Shown here: positions 6,858 through 14,785 of the stretch, piece after piece
Layout of the letters: each line of letters starts with the position of its first letter
How positions within the stretch are numbered: the first letter of the stretch is position 1
Assembly: GCA_012035435.1 (NCBI GenBank)
Contig: JAAUPH010000022.1
Location: 1-15,294 of the forward strand
Origin: Sphingopyxis sp.
Lineage (GTDB): Bacteria > Pseudomonadota > Alphaproteobacteria > Sphingomonadales > Sphingomonadaceae
DNA length: 15,294 bases
Direction: 5' to 3'
Notes under the pieces: model-generated
What the model saw: only the letters and a program-made list of their open reading frames with translations
Told to the model about the DNA's origin: nothing
Database searches by the model: none
Program-made: the position numbers and the translations under genes

Positions 6858-7856
6858 ATGACGCCACTAAAACCCATATCCATCGGTCCGCTAACCATAG
6901 CCGAGCCCGTCATCCTCGCGCCGATGACGGGAGTGACCGATATGCCGTTCCGCACGCTGGTGCGGCGCTATGGATCGGGCCTCAACGTAACCGAGATGAT
7001 CGCGTCGGCCGCGATGATCCGCGAAACCCGCCAGTCGCTGCAAAAGGCGGCGTGGCATGCGGTCGAGGAACCCGTGTCGATGCAGCTCGCCGGCTGCAGC
7101 CCCATTGAGATGGCGGAGGCGGCCAAGCTCAACGAAGACCGCGGCGCCGCCATCATCGACATCAACATGGGCTGCCCGGTGAAGAAAGTCGTCAATGGCG
7201 ACGCCGGATCGGCGCTGATGCGTGATCTGCCGCTCGCCGCTTCGTTGATCGCGGCGACGGTGAAGGCCGTCTCGGTCCCCGTCACGGTCAAGATGCGCAT
7301 GGGCTGGGACCATGACAGCCTCAATGCGCCGGAATTGGCGCATATTGCCGAGGATCTAGGCGCAAAGCTGATCACGGTCCACGGCCGCACCCGCAACCAA
7401 ATGTATCGCGGCAATGCAGACTGGGCGTTCGTCCGCCGGGTCAAGGACGCCGTGACACTGCCAGTCATCGTCAATGGCGACATTTGCTCGGTCGAGGATG
7501 CGCGGACCGCGCTGACGCAAAGCGGTGCCGATGGCGTCATGATCGGCCGCGGCGCTTATGGCCGCCCCTGGCTGCTGGGTCAGGTCATGGACGCGCTGGC
7601 CGGGCGCAGCATTCGTCCCGATCCGTCGCTGACCGAACAATATTATCTGATTACGGATCATTACCGGGCGATGCTCGACCATTATGGCGAGATGACCGGG
7701 GTCAATATGGCCCGCAAGCATCTGGGCTGGTACACCCGCGGCCTGCATGGATCGGCAGAATTTCGTAACCGCGTGAACCAGATTCCGGACAGCGCGAGCG
7801 TGCTGGCGGCGGTGGCCACGTTTTACGACCCGTTCCTCGACCGCGCCGCCGCCTGA
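6858..7856 (+). CDS. dusB: tRNA-dihydrouridine synthase (DusB/NifR3 type)
   Basis: A flavin enzyme that reduces uridine to dihydrouridine in the D-loop of tRNA. The 332-residue product has the N-terminal FMN barrel pattern [13 protein letters not shown] (20-32), the substrate-binding EPVSMQLAG, and the catalytic cysteine C106 in [10 protein letters not shown]. Later come [26 protein letters not shown] and [14 protein letters not shown], then the helical tRNA-binding C-terminus. It heads the ntr cluster, where the same gene was first described as nifR3 in Rhodobacter. Its TGA shares one base with the ntrB ATG (TGATG), so ntrB is translationally coupled to it. No Shine-Dalgarno sequence precedes the ATG (only CCCCTCCC). 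Confidence 0.96.
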   Translation: MTPLKPISIGPLTIAEPVILAPMTGVTDMPFRTLVRRYGSGLNVTEMIASAAMIRETRQSLQKAAWHAVEEPVSMQLAGCSPIEMAEAAKLNEDRGAAIIDINMGCPVKKVVNGDAGSALMRDLPLAASLIAATVKAVSVPVTVKMRMGWDHDSLNAPELAHIAEDLGAKLITVHGRTRNQMYRGNADWAFVRRVKDAVTLPVIVNGDICSVEDARTALTQSGADGVMIGRGAYGRPWLLGQVMDALAGRSIRPDPSLTEQYYLITDHYRAMLDHYGEMTGVNMARKHLGWYTRGLHGSAEFRNRVNQIPDSASVLAAVATFYDPFLDRAAA

Positions 7857-8947
7857 TGCCATCGTCGGACCAGCCAACCTTTCCGCTGCTTGCCGACGAC
7901 CTGCTTCAGGCCCATCCGGTACCCACATTTCTGATTGCGCCGGGCGGCCATATTGCCTTCGTCAATCAGGCCGCCGAGCAACTCGCCAATGTCGGACGCT
8001 CTGCGCTGGTGGGCCGACCCTTGTACACAATCTTGCAGCTTGACAGTGCGCAGCGGCAGCGGCTCGACGCCCTCGAACGCCGCGCGTACCTCGCGCATGC
8101 GGTAGAGCTGGATCTGGCGCGGGGCCGGGGAATTGTCGCCGATCTTCACATGGTTTCCATCGGGGAAGCTGGGCACCAGATGCTGACGCTGAGTCCGGTT
8201 GTCGGCGCCGGTGAGCTGTTGTCGATCGGAAATCGGGGCAGCGGACGCTCTGCGGCGGCGGCAGCATCGATCCTGGCGCATGAAATCAAAAATCCGTTAG
8301 CAGGAATTCGCGGCGCGGCGCAGCTGATCGCGCGGCGGCCCGATGCCGATATCGACCGCTTCACCAATCTTATCTGTGTTGAGGTTGACCGCATTGCCGC
8401 GCTGATCGATCGTATGCAGCTCTTCTCGCGGGGGCAGCCTTTGCCCTGTGCGGCGGTGAATATTTATCCGGCGGTGCAGCAGGTGATCGACAGCGTTCGC
8501 GCAGCGCACGGTGAGCAAATCAACTTGGCCGAACAATTTGATCCGTCAATTCCCAATGCCTTGGCCAATCATGACGGCATTGTTCAAATCCTCATGAACC
8601 TGATCGGCAATGCGGTCGACGCGTTGGCGGGGCGCGAGAGTGCATCCATCCGCGTCACCACCAGCTATCGCCACGGGCTGCTGATCGAACAGGACACCAC
8701 TGGTCAGCGCGTTGCAGTGCCCATCGAAATTTCAGTGTCCGACAATGGCCCCGGGATTGATCCGGAGCTGGGCGAGGCTGTGTTCGAACCCTTTGTCACC
8801 ACCAAACGCGACGGGCAGGGGCTGGGGCTGGCGTTGGTCGCACGGCTGGCGCGCGATATGGGCGGCGCTGTCCAACATCGTCGGATCGACGGCTGGACGC
8901 AGTTCCGCCTCCACCTTCCCGCTGCGCGAAAAGAGGATCACAGCTGA
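7856..8947 (+). CDS. ntrB: nitrogen-regulation sensor kinase NtrB
   Basis: A soluble histidine kinase/phosphatase that sets the phosphorylation state of NtrC in response to PII and nitrogen status. Of 363 residues, about 15-120 form a PAS domain (HPVPTFLIAPGGHIAFVNQAA). The dimerisation/H box ILAHEIKNPLAGIRGAAQ carries the phospho-accepting H142. The ATP-binding domain shows the N box ILMNLIGNAVDAL, the G1 box DNGPGID, the F box FEPFVTTK and the G2 box GQGLGLALV. There are no membrane segments, as expected. It lies between dusB (one-base overlap) and ntrC (two-base gap), the classical order. No glnB gene lies in this window, so its PII partner is encoded elsewhere; the PII-like gene at 2332-2649 is a different subfamily and an unlikely partner. 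Confidence 0.96.
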   Translation: MPSSDQPTFPLLADDLLQAHPVPTFLIAPGGHIAFVNQAAEQLANVGRSALVGRPLYTILQLDSAQRQRLDALERRAYLAHAVELDLARGRGIVADLHMVSIGEAGHQMLTLSPVVGAGELLSIGNRGSGRSAAAAASILAHEIKNPLAGIRGAAQLIARRPDADIDRFTNLICVEVDRIAALIDRMQLFSRGQPLPCAAVNIYPAVQQVIDSVRAAHGEQINLAEQFDPSIPNALANHDGIVQILMNLIGNAVDALAGRESASIRVTTSYRHGLLIEQDTTGQRVAVPIEISVSDNGPGIDPELGEAVFEPFVTTKRDGQGLGLALVARLARDMGGAVQHRRIDGWTQFRLHLPAARKEDHS

Positions 8948-8949
8948 TC

Positions 8950-10383
8950 ATGGCCAAGCCGCAGACGATTTTGGTGGTCGAGGATGATCCCGCGATTGCG
9001 CTGATCATTTCAGAAGCTTTGCGCGCCGAAGCCCAGCATATTGCGGTTGTGACGACGCTCGCGGCACGCGACGCGTCTCTCTTGGCCACGGTCCCCGACC
9101 TGCTGATCACGGATGTCGTGCTTCCCGACGGAGACGGGCTTGAAACACTGCCGGCACAGCTGGTTGAGGCGGGCGTTCCCGTCATCGTCCTATCGGCGCA
9201 GAACACGCTGGACACGGCGGTCCGGGCTGCGGACAAAGGCAGCTACGATTATCTGCCCAAACCTTTCGACCTTGGTGAATTAATTGCCAGCGTGCGATCG
9301 GCCCTTTCGCGGCATCGGGCAGCACCGGCAGAAGCGGGGCAATCGGTGGCCGAACTGCCCAGTCACGGTTTGATCGGCCGCGCTCCGGCCATGCAGGCCG
9401 TATATCGCACCATCGCGCGGCTTGCTTCGAACGATCTGGCGGTGTTGATTTTGGGTGAATCGGGCACGGGCAAGGAATTGGCCGCGCGGGCGATCCATGA
9501 CACGGGCCTGCGCCGTAATGGTCCTTTCATCGCCATCAACATGGCCGCCATCCCCCGCGACCTGATCGAGGCGGAGCTGTTCGGGCATGAAAAGGGCGCC
9601 TTCACCGGCGCGACGGATCGCAAGGTTGGGCGATTTGAGCAGGCGGCAGGCGGAACCTTGTTTCTCGACGAGATTGGCGACATGCCGGTCGATGCGCAGA
9701 CGCGTCTGCTCCGTGTTCTGCAAAGCAACGAATATAGCCGTGTCGGGGGGCGCGATTTGCTCCGCGCCAATGTTCGCGTCGTGGCCGCGACCCACCGCGA
9801 TGTCGGGCAATTGGTGCAAAGCGGCCAGTTTCGCGAGGATCTCTATTATCGTTTGAACGTCATTCCGATCGAACTGCCGCCGCTGCGTGAGCGCCGCAGT
9901 GACATTGCGGCGCTGGTCGATCATTTTGTCCGCGAGGGGAGCGCATCCGGTCTGCCGTCGCGCCGCTTCACGCTCGATGCCATTGAACAGCTTGAGCATC
10001 ATGGCTGGCCGGGTAATGTGCGCGAGCTGGCCAATGTCGTTCAGCGGCTTACGCTGCTGGCGCGCGATGCCACGGTGACGGGAATCGACGTCGGCCAGAT
10101 TTTGGGGCGTTGGACCGACGCGTCATCGGATGACCTATCGCTCGACACGCAGTTGGCTGAATTGGTTGCGCAGTGGACCCGGGCTAAGCTGGGCGCGGCT
10201 TCGCCCGCTGAGGCTTTGCAAGCCGAACTGCATGCGATCACCGATGGTGCCGTGATTACCGCAGTGCTTCATCACTGCCGCGGCAACCAGCTCGCTGCTG
10301 CGCGCATATTGGGGATAAACCGCAACACGCTGCGCAAGCGCATCAGCGATCTTCGGCTGGCGGCGAGAGATCCCACCGGATAA
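8950..10383 (+). CDS. ntrC: nitrogen-regulation response regulator NtrC, sigma-54 activator
   Basis: When phosphorylated by NtrB, it activates sigma-54 promoters of nitrogen-assimilation genes. In the 477-residue product, the receiver domain (about 5-120) has the acidic pair E11-D12, phospho-acceptor D55 in LLITDVVLPDGDG and K104. The AAA+ domain (about 140-380) has Walker A GESGTGKE at 169-176, an intact sigma-54 contact loop GAFTGA at 216-221, Walker B TLFLDE near 236-241 and arginine-finger sequence YYRLNVIPIELPPLRER. The Fis-type helix-turn-helix lies at about 434-467 (CRGNQLAAARILGINRNTL). Length and all key residues are normal. It starts two bases after ntrB. Confidence 0.97.
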   Translation: MAKPQTILVVEDDPAIALIISEALRAEAQHIAVVTTLAARDASLLATVPDLLITDVVLPDGDGLETLPAQLVEAGVPVIVLSAQNTLDTAVRAADKGSYDYLPKPFDLGELIASVRSALSRHRAAPAEAGQSVAELPSHGLIGRAPAMQAVYRTIARLASNDLAVLILGESGTGKELAARAIHDTGLRRNGPFIAINMAAIPRDLIEAELFGHEKGAFTGATDRKVGRFEQAAGGTLFLDEIGDMPVDAQTRLLRVLQSNEYSRVGGRDLLRANVRVVAATHRDVGQLVQSGQFREDLYYRLNVIPIELPPLRERRSDIAALVDHFVREGSASGLPSRRFTLDAIEQLEHHGWPGNVRELANVVQRLTLLARDATVTGIDVGQILGRWTDASSDDLSLDTQLAELVAQWTRAKLGAASPAEALQAELHAITDGAVITAVLHHCRGNQLAAARILGINRNTLRKRISDLRLAARDPTG

Positions 10384-10477
10384 ACGTCGCGAATCGGCGC
10401 TTTCTGCTGGCAGGCGCGGCAAAGTTGTGCTTTCTTGGCAACAGCAATGTCGTATCGATGCAACAGATCTGTCCAAT

Positions 10478-12757
10478 ATGCCTGCTGACGCTATGATGGC
10501 GGAGAGAGGTGCTGCGCGGTCGTGGCGGTTCGGAGCGCCAGAATATTATGCGCTCGCGGCAGTGATCAGCGTTGCGGCGGCGACCTATATCTTCGTCACT
10601 GGCGACCGACAAAGCCAGCAACTGCTGAACCCCGCCATCATTGCCGCGATCATGGTTGCCAATCTGGTTCCGGCAATGAGCCTGATCGTGCTGATCGGCA
10701 GCCGCATCGCGCGTGTGCGCGCAGCGACCTCCTTGGGCGGCGGGAATGGTCGCTTGCACGTACGTTTGGTGGCGCTTTTCTCCCTAATCGCCGCTGCACC
10801 CACGCTGCTCGTCGTCATTTTTGCGTCGCTGTTGTTTCAGCAAGGCGTTGACTTCTGGTTCTCGGAGCGGTCGCGCGGCATGTTCGAAAATGCCGCCGGG
10901 CTGGCCGAGGGTTATTATCAGGAAAATCAGCGCGAGGTGGGCGCCAATGCGGTCGTGATGGCAAAGGATTTGCGCGCCTTCCTTGCCCGCGCCCCAATTG
11001 AAGATCCGAGTTTCACCGACTATTATCTGCAACAGGTTGTTGTTCGCAGCCTCAACGAATCGGCAATTATCGAGATCGGGCCAGATGATGTCGCGCGCAC
11101 GGCTGCGATGGTCGATCCCGATAACCGTGAGGCCGAAAATCGTATCCCGGCCCCAATCATCGCGCGTCTCGACAAGGGCGAGGAGGTTGTTGTCTCCCGC
11201 AGTGGTGACCGGATAGAGGCGGCGACGCGGCTCGATCCGAGGCGGCGCATCTATCTCTATGTGTCCCGCGACTCGCAAGTGCTGGGCGCGCAACAGTTCG
11301 AACGTGCCCGCGCGGTGCTGGCCGACTATAATGCGCTGTTCGCGCGTTCACGGCAGTTGCAGCTGCAGTTTAACCTCGCGCTCTATCTTGGCTCGTTACT
11401 GCTCTTGTCACTCGCGGTGGTGGCAGCCATCGTGGTGGCCGACCGGATTGTTCGCCCGCTGGGCATATTGGTCGATGCAGCGCGAACGGCCGCTGGCGGT
11501 GACTTGTCGGTCCGTGTCGAACCGTCGTGGCGCGACGATGAAATCGCTGTGCTTGCGCGCGCTTTCAACAGCATGACCGAACAGTTGCAGGGTCAGACGG
11601 GGGCATTGCTGCGCGCCAATGACCAGCTTGAGGCACGTCGGGCCTTTATCGAAACGGTGTTGTCGCGCGTCTCATCGGGCGTGGTTTCGCTGGATGGTGC
11701 TGGCAATATCCGGCTCGCCAATGCCGCAGCAGAGGCGATGCTGGGCCAAAATGTGCAGCAGCTGACCGGGCGGCCCTTGGTGGCCGTTGCGCCGGAGCTA
11801 GCGCGCCTGATCGATGGTGGTCAATCCGACGCCGTCCTGTCGCTCGTCCTGCCCGGACGCGAACCGACAACCGTGGCGGCGAAGGCGGTCGCGCTCAACG
11901 ATGGCCATGTCCTGAGTTTCGAAGATATCACGCAGCAACTGCACGACCAGCGCCGTGCCGCCTGGTCGGATGTGGCGCGCCGGATTGCGCATGAGATTAA
12001 AAATCCGCTGACACCGATCCAGTTGGCGGCCGAACGGCTGCAGCGCCGTTTTGGCCGCAAGCTGGACGAAGAATCGGGTGTCTTTTCCAAGCTCACCGAC
12101 ACGATCGTGCGGCAGGTCGCCGATGTGCGCCGGATGGTGGACGAATTTTCCAGCTTTGCCCGCATGCCCGCGCCAACCTTTGGTGAAGAGGATCTGCGCG
12201 ACATTGTCCGCCAGTCCGTCTTCCTGTTCGAAGTCGCGCGGCCCGACATCGGTTTTTCTTTACACGCCCCGGATGCTCCAACCGGGCTGGTATGCGACCG
12301 GCATCTTTTGTCGCAGGCGATCACCAATGTTGTCAAAAATGCCGTCGAAGCCATTGATGAAAAACAGCTGCGCGACCAAGCTGTCATTCCGGATGGCGGT
12401 CAGCGAGGTCAGATCCGGGTCGATATCGCGCTGAACGATGCGTCGATGCAAATCCGCGTGACTGACACCGGGATCGGCCTTCCCGCCGACCGCGATCGGA
12501 TCTTCGAACCCTATATGACGACGCGTGCAAGCGGGACGGGGCTGGGTCTGGCGATCGTGAAAAAGATCATTGGTGATCATCTTGGCGAGATTGATTTCGC
12601 TGACGCACCCGGCGGCGGAGCGTCGATCGTGATCACGCTCTATCCGCAAAAACTGCAGAGCCTTGCCGGCAAGTCCGGCGATGTCATCGAAGCGGCCGCC
12701 GAAACCGTCCCGGGCCGCACCCGCATTCGCAGAGCAAGAGAAGACCATGGCGCTTGA
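10478..12757 (+). CDS. ntrY: membrane sensor histidine kinase NtrY
   Basis: The membrane-bound kinase of the NtrY/NtrX pair, tied in alphaproteobacteria to nitrogen, redox and envelope control. From the chosen ATG the product has 759 residues, with membrane helices at about 23-41, 52-75, 96-120 and 299-321 enclosing a large periplasmic sensor loop (about 121-298). HAMP (322-375), PAS (388-488), the H box RRIAHEIKNPLTPIQLAAERLQ with H505, the N box VVKNAVEAI, the G1 box DTGIGLP and the G2 box GTGLGLAIV follow. The start is uncertain: a GTG at 10427 (776 residues), this ATG and the ATG pair at 10493/10496 are all in frame and none has a clear ribosome site. A gap of 94 bases after ntrC may hold its own promoter, but I see no good match. 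The 3' end overlaps ntrX by 11 bases. Confidence 0.93.
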   Translation: MPADAMMAERGAARSWRFGAPEYYALAAVISVAAATYIFVTGDRQSQQLLNPAIIAAIMVANLVPAMSLIVLIGSRIARVRAATSLGGGNGRLHVRLVALFSLIAAAPTLLVVIFASLLFQQGVDFWFSERSRGMFENAAGLAEGYYQENQREVGANAVVMAKDLRAFLARAPIEDPSFTDYYLQQVVVRSLNESAIIEIGPDDVARTAAMVDPDNREAENRIPAPIIARLDKGEEVVVSRSGDRIEAATRLDPRRRIYLYVSRDSQVLGAQQFERARAVLADYNALFARSRQLQLQFNLALYLGSLLLLSLAVVAAIVVADRIVRPLGILVDAARTAAGGDLSVRVEPSWRDDEIAVLARAFNSMTEQLQGQTGALLRANDQLEARRAFIETVLSRVSSGVVSLDGAGNIRLANAAAEAMLGQNVQQLTGRPLVAVAPELARLIDGGQSDAVLSLVLPGREPTTVAAKAVALNDGHVLSFEDITQQLHDQRRAAWSDVARRIAHEIKNPLTPIQLAAERLQRRFGRKLDEESGVFSKLTDTIVRQVADVRRMVDEFSSFARMPAPTFGEEDLRDIVRQSVFLFEVARPDIGFSLHAPDAPTGLVCDRHLLSQAITNVVKNAVEAIDEKQLRDQAVIPDGGQRGQIRVDIALNDASMQIRVTDTGIGLPADRDRIFEPYMTTRASGTGLGLAIVKKIIGDHLGEIDFADAPGGGASIVITLYPQKLQSLAGKSGDVIEAAAETVPGRTRIRRAREDHGA

Positions 12758-14138
12758 TATTCTGATTGTTGATGACGAGCGTGATATTTGCGAACTCGTC
12801 GCAGGTGTCATGGAAGATGAGGGCTATGAGGCCCGAACCGCAGCCAACAGCGATGCGGCGCTTGATGCGATCCGCCAGCGGCGCCCATCGCTCGTCCTGA
12901 TCGACGTGTGGTTGCAAGGCTCACGGCTCGACGGCTTGGGGCTGGTAGAGGCGGTCAAGGCGATGGACCCGACGCTGCCAATCATCGTCATTTCGGGGCA
13001 CGGCGGCATAGATACTGCGGTCGCCGCAATCCGACGAGGCGCCTTCGACTTTATCGAAAAACCTTTTGAAGCCGGACGCTTGCTACATATGGTTGCGCGC
13101 GCGACCGAAACCGAACGGCTGCGGTCAGAGGTGGAGGCGCTGCGGGAAAGGGCAGGGCAGGCCGATGAGCTAAACGGCACCAGCGCCGGTATCAACCAGG
13201 TTCGCGCGACGCTGAAACGCGTCGCCAATACTGGCAGCCGGGTGTTCATTACTGGTGCCGCGGGGACGGGTAAGGAAGTTGCGGCGCGCGTGCTCCACCA
13301 GTGGAGCGGGCGGGCCAACGGTCCGTTCCGCGTCATTTCATCAGCGCGTATGGACCCGGAAACGGTCGAGCAAGAGCTGTTCGGCACCGAATTGCCCGAC
13401 GGCAGCATTCGCCCGGGCTTGCTCGAACAAGCGCACGGTGGGACGCTTTTTCTGGACGAGGTTGGCGACATGCCACTGACGACGCAGGGTAAAATCCTGC
13501 GCGTTCTTACCGACCAGAGCTTCATGCGAGTAGGCGGATCAACCCAGATCCGCGTCGATGTGCGGATCGTATCGGGCAGCGCCCGCGATCTGGTGGCCGC
13601 CATCGAAGACCGCAGCTTTCGCGAGGATTTCTATTATCGGCTGAATGTGGTGCCGGTCCATATCCCGCCACTGCGTGATCGGCGCGACGACATTTCCCCG
13701 CTGTGCGAGCATTTTATCATGCGCTTTGCCGCCGAACGGCGCATTCCGCCGCCGATGATTGCATCCGAAACGCTCGCCGCGCTGCAGGCGCATGATTGGC
13801 CGGGCAATGTCCGCGAACTGCGCAACGTGATTGAACGTGTCATGATATTGGCGCCGAGCGATCGTTTGCAGCGGATCGAGCTTGACTTGCTGCCGAACGA
13901 AATCCTTCGCTCGGGCAGCGAAAATCTGCCGAGCGCCGATGCGATCATGTCCACACCGCTCAAAGAAGCGCGGGAAAACTTCGAACGCGAATATCTGAGA
14001 ATTCAAATTCGTCGTTTTTCAGGGAACGTTTCGCGCACTGCAAACTTTGTAGGGATGGAACGTTCGGCTCTGCACCGAAAGCTCAAGCTATTGGGCCTAA
14101 CCGACTTGCGGGACGATGACGGGACACATGAAGCCTGA
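12747..14138 (+). CDS. ntrX: response regulator NtrX
   Basis: Partner of NtrY. In the 463-residue product, the receiver domain has acidic D9-D10, phospho-acceptor D53 in LVLIDVWLQG and K105. The AAA+ domain has Walker A GAAGTGKE at 170-177 and Walker B LFLDE near 234-238, and the end carries a Fis-type helix-turn-helix (FSGNVSRTANFVGMERSALHRKL). Where sigma-54 activators have GAFTGA, after ELFG at 210-213, this protein has a short unrelated stretch (TELPDGSIRPG). NtrX proteins often lack that loop and are thought not to activate sigma-54 polymerase, acting instead as ordinary activators or repressors. The start at MALDILIVDD follows AGAGAAG by three bases and begins right at the receiver domain; the frame is open 28 codons further into ntrY without homology. 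Confidence 0.96.
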   Translation: MALDILIVDDERDICELVAGVMEDEGYEARTAANSDAALDAIRQRRPSLVLIDVWLQGSRLDGLGLVEAVKAMDPTLPIIVISGHGGIDTAVAAIRRGAFDFIEKPFEAGRLLHMVARATETERLRSEVEALRERAGQADELNGTSAGINQVRATLKRVANTGSRVFITGAAGTGKEVAARVLHQWSGRANGPFRVISSARMDPETVEQELFGTELPDGSIRPGLLEQAHGGTLFLDEVGDMPLTTQGKILRVLTDQSFMRVGGSTQIRVDVRIVSGSARDLVAAIEDRSFREDFYYRLNVVPVHIPPLRDRRDDISPLCEHFIMRFAAERRIPPPMIASETLAALQAHDWPGNVRELRNVIERVMILAPSDRLQRIELDLLPNEILRSGSENLPSADAIMSTPLKEARENFEREYLRIQIRRFSGNVSRTANFVGMERSALHRKLKLLGLTDLRDDDGTHEA

Positions 14139-14249
14139 GGGCCGAAATTGAGTCTGGACGCAAGGCGCAGGCTTGCTAACGACGACCGCACCGGCTTGGC
14201 TGGCCGCATAAGAAACGCAGGGAAATCCTGCCAAAAACAGGAGACGAGA
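14139..14249 (+). promoter_or_regulatory. ntrX-hfq intergenic gap with hfq ribosome site
   Basis: This 111-base gap is long for the cluster and may hold an hfq promoter, though no convincing -35/-10 pair was found. AGGAG (14239-14243) lies six bases before the hfq ATG, the strongest ribosome site in the window. Just upstream GCAGG (14217-14221) and CCTGC (14227-14231) form a short stem with a 5-nt loop that could expose or mask translation start. Confidence 0.45.
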
Positions 14250-14741
14250 ATGTCCGACAAAATCCAAAATCTTCAGGATCTTTTTCTTAACAGCCTCCGC
14301 CGCAGCAAGACCCCGGTGACCATGTTTCTGGTCAAAGGCGTCAAGCTGCAGGGAATCATCACCTGGTTCGACAATTTCTCTCTGCTGCTGCGCCGCGATG
14401 GACAATCGCAGTTGGTCTACAAGCATGCGATTTCGACGATCATGCCAGCGCACGGCTTTGATGTTGAGCAATTCCGTGCATTGCTTCCAACAGCGGCATC
14501 GAAGAGCAAGACATTGCAGGAGATTTTCCTTGGCGCGGTGCAGCGCTCGGATGAATCAGTCACGATGTTCCTGGTCAATGGGGTTATGTTGCAGGGCGAT
14601 ATCGCGGCATTTGATCTGTTCTGCGTGCTGCTGGAACGGGATCGCCAGGTCCAACTGGTTTACAAGCATGCGATCTCCACCGTTCAGCCCAATGGCCCCA
14701 TCAATCTGGCGGGCGAAGAAACCGAAGAAGACGAGGCCTGA
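14250..14741 (+). CDS. hfq: Hfq RNA chaperone with two tandem Sm domains
   Basis: Hfq normally has one Sm domain (about 70-100 residues, homohexamer) that pairs small RNAs with mRNAs. This 163-residue product contains two: residues about 5-67 and 87-147, joined by a 20-residue linker and ending in an acidic tail (GEETEEDEA). Both copies keep the strand LVxGVxLQG, the FDxF segment (F40/F43 and F121/F124) and YKHAIST (57-63 and 138-144), and both keep the proximal-site glutamine (Q9 and Q90). Domain 1 keeps rim arginines R17-R18 and the distal-site lysine K32. Domain 2 has Q98-R99 at the rim positions and methionine M113 at the distal lysine. Two linked domains would be expected to assemble as a trimer that mimics a hexamer (inference). 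The strong AGGAG sets the start; the frame is open upstream without homology. Its place after ntrX and before hflX is standard. Confidence 0.95.
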   Translation: MSDKIQNLQDLFLNSLRRSKTPVTMFLVKGVKLQGIITWFDNFSLLLRRDGQSQLVYKHAISTIMPAHGFDVEQFRALLPTAASKSKTLQEIFLGAVQRSDESVTMFLVNGVMLQGDIAAFDLFCVLLERDRQVQLVYKHAISTVQPNGPINLAGEETEEDEA

Positions 14742-14757
14742 TCGACGCACCGGCCTC
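14733..14757 (+). other. hairpin across the hfq stop / hflX 5' junction
   Basis: GAGGCC (14733-14738), a 13-base loop, then GGCCTC (14752-14757). The loop holds the hfq TGA and the ATC where an hflX start would be expected. No T run follows, so it is not a typical terminator. Confidence 0.4.
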
Positions 14758-14785
14758 ATCGTCAGGCGCGGCAACCCTCGTCATC

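Noticed and set aside
9280..10002. 240-codon minus-strand open frame opposite ntrC
   Set aside because: The amino acid makeup is that of a GC-rich shadow, no domain is recognisable, and it lies entirely within a well-supported gene.
10384..10477. Sigma-54 type -24/-12 promoter before ntrY (CTGGCAGG and TTGGCAAC seen)
   Set aside because: In neither case does a GC pair fall ten bases after the GG, so the invariant spacing is not met.
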